From Silurus meridionalis (taxonomy: Eukaryota > Chordata > Actinopteri > Siluriformes > Siluridae): DNA of 64,000 nucleotides. The stretch lies in the NCBI RefSeq assembly GCF_014805685.1, contig NC_060893.1:14436773-14500772 (forward strand), read 5' to 3'. Shown piece by piece: positions 63,101-64,000 of this stretch. Position numbers and translations under genes: made by a program. Position 1 is the stretch's first letter. Each line of letters opens with the position of its first letter. Under the pieces are notes generated by a model, which worked only from the letters and a program-made list of their open reading frames with translations, was not told the DNA's origin and made no database searches.

Positions 63101-64000
63101 TGTAGTGAAAGACCTGAATGTGACTGAAATCACAACAAGCTCATTGTTTTTGAACTGGACTGAACCAATAGGAAAAAGCTCTTTCTTTAAAGTACAGTGG
63201 AGCAATAACATCACTTTAAATTCAACAACCTCAAACACTTTCTATAACATTACTAATCTCAGTCCTGGAGTCAATTACACCATCCTGATATCTGCTGTTG
63301 CTGCAGATAATATAACAGAAGGAGGAGCAATTGGTCGTTCAGTCTATACAAGTATGTTTCAGAGAATTAAGGATATGATAGGGATATAATAGGCATATGA
63401 TCTGTTCTCTATGTGTATTTATATTTATTTTCAAGTTTTCCTGTTTCCTCACACCACTTTAAACTTTGCTGGTGGGTTGACTGTCAAATCATAGTTATCT
63501 CTGTGTTTAAATGTGTGTGCATCGTTCTATCCAAATTAGTTGTATCCTATTTTGTACCCTTTTTATTGTTGCTATAGGATTCGTTCCTTGTGACCATTTT
63601 AATTTGCTCATTGTAGAAGTGTGAACACGTTCAGTTTAATTATTTGTAGTTCATGTTGATTTTTTGTCTTTTCCTAAAACTATGACTTCTAACCTGTACT
63701 CACAGAACCTGATGTTCTGAGATGTTATACTTATTATACTATTAGTAATTTACTATTTGATATTTGTTTCATGTAGATTAATAACTTTCTTACACTGTGA
63801 CCTCTAACATGTGCTCACAGAACCTGATGTAGTGAGAGACCTGAATGTGATTGAAATCACAACAAGATCATTGTTTCTGAACTGGACTGAACCAATAGGA
63901 AAAAAATCTTTCTTTAAAGTACAATGGAGCAATAACATCACTTTAAATTCAACAACCTCCAACACTTTCTATAACATTACTAATCTCAGTCCTGGAGTCA
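23751..64000 (+). CDS. Gene B: giant FN3-repeat receptor, 5' end and ectodomain (partial)
   Basis: Signal-peptide exon 23751-23816, Ser/Thr-rich exons 39881-39911 and 40827-40925, then 33 FN3 exons from 41147 to the window edge. Thirty are intact or run off the window; B4, B29 and B30 are frameshifted. FN3 content matches gene A and PTPRJ/PTPRH-type receptors. The membrane and cytoplasmic parts are outside the window, so whether it carries a phosphatase is unknown. The extracellular part would exceed 2,700 residues, far more than typical PTPRJ (about 8-9 FN3) or PTPRB (about 17). Each domain has several N-glycosylation sequons. Phase 1-1 exons make domain number freely variable. Confidence 0.8.
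23817..28480. other. Gene B intron 1, first part
   Basis: AT-rich. No exon, RNA gene or clear element boundary is recognised. Low-grade repeat-like segments occur at about 26640-26880 and 27650-27900. Confidence 0.45.
28210..28600. mobile_element. Tc1/mariner-type remnant
   Basis: Contains CTTAATCCCATTGAAAACCTATGG (a decayed 'NPIENLW'-like stretch) and ACCAAAAGATTTTGGACACC, a motif of a common fish Tc1-type repeat end. Confidence 0.4.
29870..30005. repeat. Short inverted repeat
   Basis: AGATATAACCATCGATAT (about 29891) is inverted as ATATCGATGGTTACATCT (about 29968), with flanking CTCTTCGAATAGC and GCTATTTAAAGAG also paired. Possibly a small foldback element. Confidence 0.45.
30880..31200 (-). 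mobile_element. Ty3/Gypsy polymerase fragment
   Basis: The - strand encodes LLGMAGYNRGFCKN, LLSPKVPFLWSAPCEYVF, then LEVDARAVGAGAVLIQED. This is the end of reverse transcriptase running into RNase H of a Gypsy element. No LTRs are seen around it, so it is a truncated remnant. Confidence 0.75.
31340..31543 (-). mobile_element. tRNA-derived SINE, second family, diverged copy
   Basis: Matches 19620-19842 in order: TTACAGCACAGTGAAATT, CCATGATAC, GGGGCTTGAACCC, CTTAACCACTGAGCTAC. Confidence 0.6.
31544..35839. other. Gene B intron 1, middle part
   Basis: AT-rich intronic DNA. No gene, RNA or clear mobile element is recognised. Confidence 0.45.
35840..36490 (-). mobile_element. LINE fragment (reverse-transcriptase C-terminus and 3' tail)
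   Basis: The - strand encodes NLGVNMNNQL, then in a shifted frame SLHWLPLAARIRFKTLMLAY, typical of fish LINE polyproteins. The 3' end has GGCGTCTGCTAAATGCTGTA at 35850-35870. Frame changes show decay. Confidence 0.7.
36553..36717. repeat. (TAAA)n and (GT)n microsatellites
   Basis: TAAA repeat at about 36560-36612 and GT repeat at about 36670-36715. Confidence 0.85.
37466..37566. mobile_element. Short MITE with TAGAGGT-type ends
   Basis: Begins TAGAGGTCGCTC and ends GGTCAACCTCTA, with internal inverted GCCGATAGTT and AACTATCGG. It is about 100 bp. Confidence 0.5.
38130..38420. mobile_element. Tc1-type repeat remnant
   Basis: Contains CCTGTTCCAGCCTAACAATG, GCACAAAGTGAGCTC and GGTTGGAGTGGAAGATCTTG, the order found in a common fish Tc1/mariner derivative. 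No intact transposase. Confidence 0.45.
38425..39560 (-). mobile_element. hAT remnant with BED zinc finger
   Basis: Left edge TAGGGCTGAAAGATTTTAG. The - strand at about 39320-39400 encodes VLCKTCHANVATSRGNTTNM-IQHL, a BED finger (C-x2-C, then H near the end). The rest is decayed. Confidence 0.5.
39881..39911 (+). CDS. Gene B exon 2, short linker
   Basis: 31 nt, acceptor TCTTACAG, donor GTAATT, phase 0 to 1. It encodes SIIAAEQTST and would supply the residues around the signal cleavage site. Confidence 0.6.
40827..40925 (+). CDS. Gene B exon 3, Ser/Thr-rich stalk
   Basis: 99 nt, acceptor TCTTCAG, donor GTAAGT, phase 1-1. It encodes AMTSNTITTSTTLPPTSS and onward, more than half Ser/Thr. It is a likely O-glycosylated N-terminal segment before the first FN3. 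Confidence 0.7.
41089..41132 (+). repeat. (GT)n before exon B1
   Basis: Interrupted GT tract ending about 14 nt before the acceptor of B1. Confidence 0.88.
41147..41371 (+). CDS. Gene B exon B1, shortened FN3
   Basis: 225 nt (75 codons), 12 codons shorter than the usual 87. Three codons around the first turn are missing (as in B3), and about nine are missing in the last loop, where TAGATDQISAF replaces TAVAADNQTTGAPTQISAF. The acceptor TTCACAG follows a (GT)n tract. Confidence 0.8.
42173..42231 (+). repeat. (GT)n before exon B2
   Basis: About 29 GT units ending 13 nt before the acceptor of B2. Confidence 0.9.
42245..42505 (+). CDS. Gene B exon B2, FN3
   Basis: 261 nt, phase 1-1, acceptor TTTGCAG 14 nt after a (GT)n of about 30 units. 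Nearly identical to A2 and B8 in the 5' half. Confidence 0.87.
42884..43818 (+). mobile_element. Tc1/mariner-type element, internally deleted
   Basis: Terminal inverted repeats of more than 50 bp (left CAAACTTGATTCCCAAAAAG, right the inverse of CAAAACCTGATTCCAAAAAA), flanked by TA (42882-42883 and 43819-43820). The inside keeps a helix-turn-helix-like start (MGRGSPIPSMLWRKIVEQYQ, then GVSQRKIAEF) and a C-terminal part (RRPKTVEQLEACIRQE, then NIPIPKLEQLVSSVPRRLQ). The DDE core between them is absent. Confidence 0.72.
44015..44048 (+). repeat. (GT)n before exon B3
   Basis: About 17 GT units, then ATTCACAG. Confidence 0.9.
44057..44308 (+). CDS. Gene B exon B3, FN3
   Basis: 252 nt, three codons shorter at the first turn (NASVGNF for NEPNGNRSYF). 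The 5' half resembles B1 and the 3' half resembles B2, a further mosaic. A SINE lies 22 bp after the donor. Confidence 0.85.
44331..44461 (-). mobile_element. 5'-truncated SINE insertion with 14-bp duplication
   Basis: The - strand ends with the shared LINE/SINE tail (GGGGACCCCTAATGGGAGAAGC). It is flanked by TGTACTGCTGACAT at 44317-44330 and 44462-44475. It sits 22 bp after the donor of exon B3. Confidence 0.75.
44926..45008 (+). mobile_element. LINE-type 3' tail
   Basis: TTCTGTAAAGCTGATTTGAG, then AAAAGCGCTATAGAAATAAA, ending in CTTGAACTTGAAC. The same tail is at 9945-9995. Confidence 0.5.
45234..45484 (+). CDS. Gene B exon B4, FN3, frameshifted
   Basis: 251 nt, not divisible by three. 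A base is lost at GTGAAAACATC (others GTGAATAACATC), together with an in-frame loss nearby. The frame meets TGA at 45392-45394. Splice sites are normal (TTTACAG, GTAAGA). It is either skipped, decaying, or a sequencing error. Confidence 0.8.
45612..45726 (+). repeat. (CT)n and (GT)n before exon B5
   Basis: (CT)n at about 45613-45651 and (GT)n at about 45672-45726, directly before GGTTCACAG. Confidence 0.9.
45735..45995 (+). CDS. Gene B exon B5, FN3
   Basis: 261 nt, acceptor TTCACAG just after (CT)n and (GT)n tracts. It encodes NGNRRYFTVQWTNGS. An odd Cys (NTSCTVTG) replaces the usual Tyr. Confidence 0.86.
46249..46500 (+). CDS. Gene B exon B6, FN3
   Basis: 252 nt, three codons shorter (NNIINASYTV). 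The acceptor is TTAACAG and the donor GTAAGT. There is no (GT)n before it; its upstream flank resembles those of A3 and B9. Confidence 0.86.
46802..47359. mobile_element. Tc1/mariner-type MITE
   Basis: Starts CACTATATGGGCAAGTGTTT and ends with the inverse of CACTACATGGAAAAAATATT, flanked by TA on both sides. It is 558 bp. Inside is a 32-bp direct duplication (about 47098-47163). It lies in the intron between B6 and B7. Confidence 0.7.
47384..47430 (+). repeat. (GT)n before exon B7
   Basis: About 23 GT units ending 11 nt before the acceptor. Confidence 0.9.
47442..47702 (+). CDS. Gene B exon B7, FN3
   Basis: 261 nt. Near-identical to A1, including the following intron. The acceptor TCCACAG follows a (GT)n tract. 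Confidence 0.87.
48066..48130 (+). repeat. (GT)n before exon B8
   Basis: About 31 GT units; the longest tract in the set. The same site in gene A (603-663) is shorter. Confidence 0.9.
48145..48405 (+). CDS. Gene B exon B8, FN3
   Basis: 261 nt. Near-identical to A2. The acceptor TTTGCAG follows a (GT)n of about 30 units. Confidence 0.87.
48683..48943 (+). CDS. Gene B exon B9, FN3
   Basis: 261 nt. Source-like counterpart of the 5' part of A3, with the LRWTGGSLNKS and AGDGQNGG variants. A 1.1-kb intron follows that gene A lacks. Confidence 0.87.
48944..50060. other. Intron between B9 and B10
   Basis: 1.1 kb of AT-rich DNA with no exon or element recognised. Gene A lacks the whole segment. Confidence 0.5.
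50061..50321 (+). CDS. Gene B exon B10, FN3
   Basis: 261 nt, acceptor TTCATAG after an interrupted GT/GTTT tract. Its intron (GTAAGTGCTGTTTTGCTG) is the one found after A3. Confidence 0.86.
50501..50761 (+). CDS. Gene B exon B11, FN3
   Basis: 261 nt, acceptor TTTGCAG. Counterpart of A4 by its NGYRSYF and ADTQTTGSP segments. It is the last type-1 exon before the a/b array. Confidence 0.86.
51219..51350 (+). pseudogene. Degenerate type-b exon
   Basis: Matches the first half of a 'b' exon (GTTAATGTTACA, TATTA-TGTACT-GACTG) with many changes. No usable acceptor. It marks the original upstream edge of the a/b array. Confidence 0.55.
51472..51729 (+). CDS. Gene B exon B12, type-a FN3
   Basis: 258 nt, acceptor CTCATAG, donor GTATGT. 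The most diverged 'a' copy (EITIRS, NSATSN, GAIVYS), as expected of an edge copy less homogenised than the rest. Confidence 0.86.
51815..52075 (+). CDS. Gene B exon B13, type-b FN3
   Basis: 261 nt, acceptor TTCACAG, donor GTAAGA. It encodes PDTVSILTAVN, YWIKAMGEISYY and VQYTFKVFAVVAD. It pairs with B12 as the first a/b unit. Confidence 0.86.
52498..52755 (+). CDS. Gene B exon B14, type-a FN3
   Basis: 258 nt. It encodes TEITTSS and YNILNLNPG; GLSVFTS at the end. The downstream intron is the one that follows A4 in gene A. Confidence 0.87.
52841..53101 (+). CDS. Gene B exon B15, type-b FN3
   Basis: 261 nt, with VQYNNFSTNISMTTELT and FKVLAVVAD variants. It is followed by the long intron type with the GGGCGGCATGG fragment. 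Confidence 0.87.
53556..53813 (+). CDS. Gene B exon B16, type-a FN3
   Basis: 258 nt; variants EITTNS, PIGIRSFF and GAISHS. Confidence 0.87.
53898..54158 (+). CDS. Gene B exon B17, type-b FN3
   Basis: 261 nt; variants YDDFSRNIS and NINNLTPG. It is followed by the short intron type seen after B13, with a degenerate b-like piece at about 54368-54470. Confidence 0.87.
54580..54837 (+). CDS. Gene B exon B18, type-a FN3
   Basis: 258 nt; variants PLGIRYFF and GAIGHS. Confidence 0.87.
54924..55184 (+). CDS. Gene B exon B19, type-b FN3
   Basis: 261 nt; carries a Cys (KGNCSYIS) shared with B26 only, suggesting exchange between those units. Confidence 0.87.
55630..55665 (+). pseudogene. Repeated decoy acceptor / exon-start relic
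   Basis: AACCTGATGTTCTGAGATGT after a CTCACA stretch imitates the start of an 'a' exon (AACCTGATGTAGTGA) about 110 nt before the real one. Versions with an intact AG occur at about 2798, 59945, 61823 and 63705; here and at about 56805, 58768, 61112 and 62988 the AG is changed. Confidence 0.5.
55754..56011 (+). CDS. Gene B exon B20, type-a FN3
   Basis: 258 nt; starts PDVMKDLNV, with GGTIGLS like B25. Its upstream intron is the long type. Confidence 0.87.
56098..56358 (+). CDS. Gene B exon B21, type-b FN3
   Basis: 261 nt; VNITTSS and NLIPGVQY variants (the latter shared with B26). Confidence 0.87.
56915..57172 (+). CDS. Gene B exon B22, type-a FN3
   Basis: 258 nt; ends GRSVYTS, shared with B29 and B32. 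The 'b' partner downstream is degenerate. Confidence 0.87.
57258..57342 (+). pseudogene. Degenerate type-b exon, acceptor lost
   Basis: Matches the first third of a 'b' exon (CCTGATATTGTTAGCAACCT, GTTAATGTTACAACCTCC). The acceptor reads TTCGTGG instead of TTCACAG, and the sequence stops matching after GCAATGGGG-like bases. Confidence 0.7.
57717..57974 (+). CDS. Gene B exon B23, type-a FN3
   Basis: 258 nt; starts PDFVRHLNV, shared with B25. It directly follows another 'a' exon because the intervening 'b' has decayed. Confidence 0.87.
58061..58321 (+). CDS. Gene B exon B24, type-b FN3
   Basis: 261 nt; NLAAVN and ELTRTNI variants. Confidence 0.87.
58885..59142 (+). CDS. Gene B exon B25, type-a FN3
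   Basis: 258 nt; PDFVRHLNV start, TSNFFYN variant. The intron after it has a 12-A run. Confidence 0.87.
59233..59493 (+). CDS. Gene B exon B26, type-b FN3
   Basis: 261 nt; NFAAVN, GEIFYY and KGNCSY variants. Confidence 0.87.
60063..60320 (+). CDS. Gene B exon B27, type-a FN3
   Basis: 258 nt; PDVVRDLNV with GKKSFF. It begins the first of two near-identical 1.88-kb segments. Confidence 0.87.
60404..60664 (+). CDS. Gene B exon B28, type-b FN3
   Basis: 261 nt; LLHWIRAMGE variant. The translated product is identical to that of B31 (62279-62539). Confidence 0.87.
61214..61470 (+). CDS. Gene B exon B29, type-a FN3, frameshifted
   Basis: 257 nt. One A is missing in GGAAAAGATC (others GGAAAAAGATC). 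The frame ends at TAA 61336-61338. Otherwise like B32. The intron around it has further one-base homopolymer losses, which favours a consensus error. Confidence 0.8.
61940..62195 (+). CDS. Gene B exon B30, type-a FN3, frameshifted
   Basis: 256 nt. Two A are missing in GGAAAAATC (others GGAAAAAAATC). Stop TAA at 62032-62034. Otherwise the same as B27 and B33. Confidence 0.8.
62279..62539 (+). CDS. Gene B exon B31, type-b FN3
   Basis: 261 nt. Same protein as B28. The following intron lacks the homopolymer losses seen after B28. Confidence 0.87.
63094..63351 (+). CDS. Gene B exon B32, type-a FN3
   Basis: 258 nt; the intact counterpart of B29 (GKSSFF, GRSVYTS). Confidence 0.87.
63821..64000 (+). 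CDS. Gene B exon B33, type-a FN3, cut by window end
   Basis: The first 180 nt of another 'a' exon identical in type to B27 (PDVVRDLNV, GKKSFF). The acceptor is CTCACAG at 63814-63820. The array continues past the window. Confidence 0.87.

Larger units (their letters stand above)
51472..64000 (+). repeat. Tandem a/b exon array (segmental repeats)
   Basis: Starts of 'a' exons lie at 51472, 52498, 53556, 54580, 55754, 56915, 57717, 58885, 60063, 61214, 61940, 63094 and 63821. Introns repeat as well as exons. Two intron classes (about 0.42 and 0.57-0.68 kb before 'a') mark sub-families. Higher-order copies 60.06-61.94 and 61.94-63.82 kb are almost identical. Confidence 0.88.

Overview
The window is vertebrate, almost certainly teleost-fish, genomic DNA. 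It is AT-rich with small GT-AG exons and long introns. It is dense in dinucleotide microsatellites, Tc1/mariner-type elements, hAT pieces with BED zinc fingers, tRNA-derived SINEs, LINE 3' tails and Ty3/Gypsy-type LTR pieces. A catfish-like genome is a guess from overall look only. No prokaryotic feature is present, and all host coding sequence lies on the + strand.

Two tandem, closely related genes fill the window. Gene A (1 to about 12.4 kb, 5' end outside) is the 3' part of a single-pass receptor. It has seven classical fibronectin type III (FN3) exons (A1-A7), a divergent cysteine-containing FN3-like exon (A8), and a membrane-proximal domain on three exons (A9-A11) that resembles that of R3-class receptor tyrosine phosphatases (PTPRJ/PTPRH/PTPRB). 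A transmembrane exon and a tail of only about 40 residues with an IYENY motif follow. All phases agree from exon A6 to the stop codon, and no phosphatase domain follows. Exon A5 carries a one-base deletion and an in-frame stop.

Gene B (23,751 to beyond 64,000) starts with a signal-peptide exon, a 16-kb first intron and two short Ser/Thr-rich exons. It continues with 33 recognisable FN3 exons before the window ends. The first 11 are one type (NLTVSNKTTSS...). The rest form a tandem array of two alternating types, 'a' (258 nt) and 'b' (261 nt), with a unit of about 1.0-1.2 kb. Every intact FN3 exon is phase 1-1 with a length divisible by three, so exons can be gained, lost or skipped without a frameshift. 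Exons B4, B29 and B30 are frameshifted; in B29 and B30 the change lies in a homopolymer and may be a consensus error.

A1-A3 match B7-B9 through exons and introns. A3 and A4 are mosaics whose two flanks match different exons of B, so the locus has been reshaped by unequal crossing-over or gene conversion. Many type-1 FN3 exons have a long (GT)n tract just before the 3' splice site.

The 11 kb between the genes and the large introns hold mobile DNA. The main elements are a non-autonomous LTR element with a 5-bp target duplication (6,823-9,486), a 1.75-kb foldback palindrome (13,878-15,630), an AT-rich nested hairpin (17,131-17,490), SINEs sharing a LINE 3' tail (18.4-19.8 kb, 44.3 kb), Tc1-type elements with TA duplications (42.9 and 46.8 kb), and fragments of Gypsy polymerase, LINE reverse transcriptase and hAT elements.
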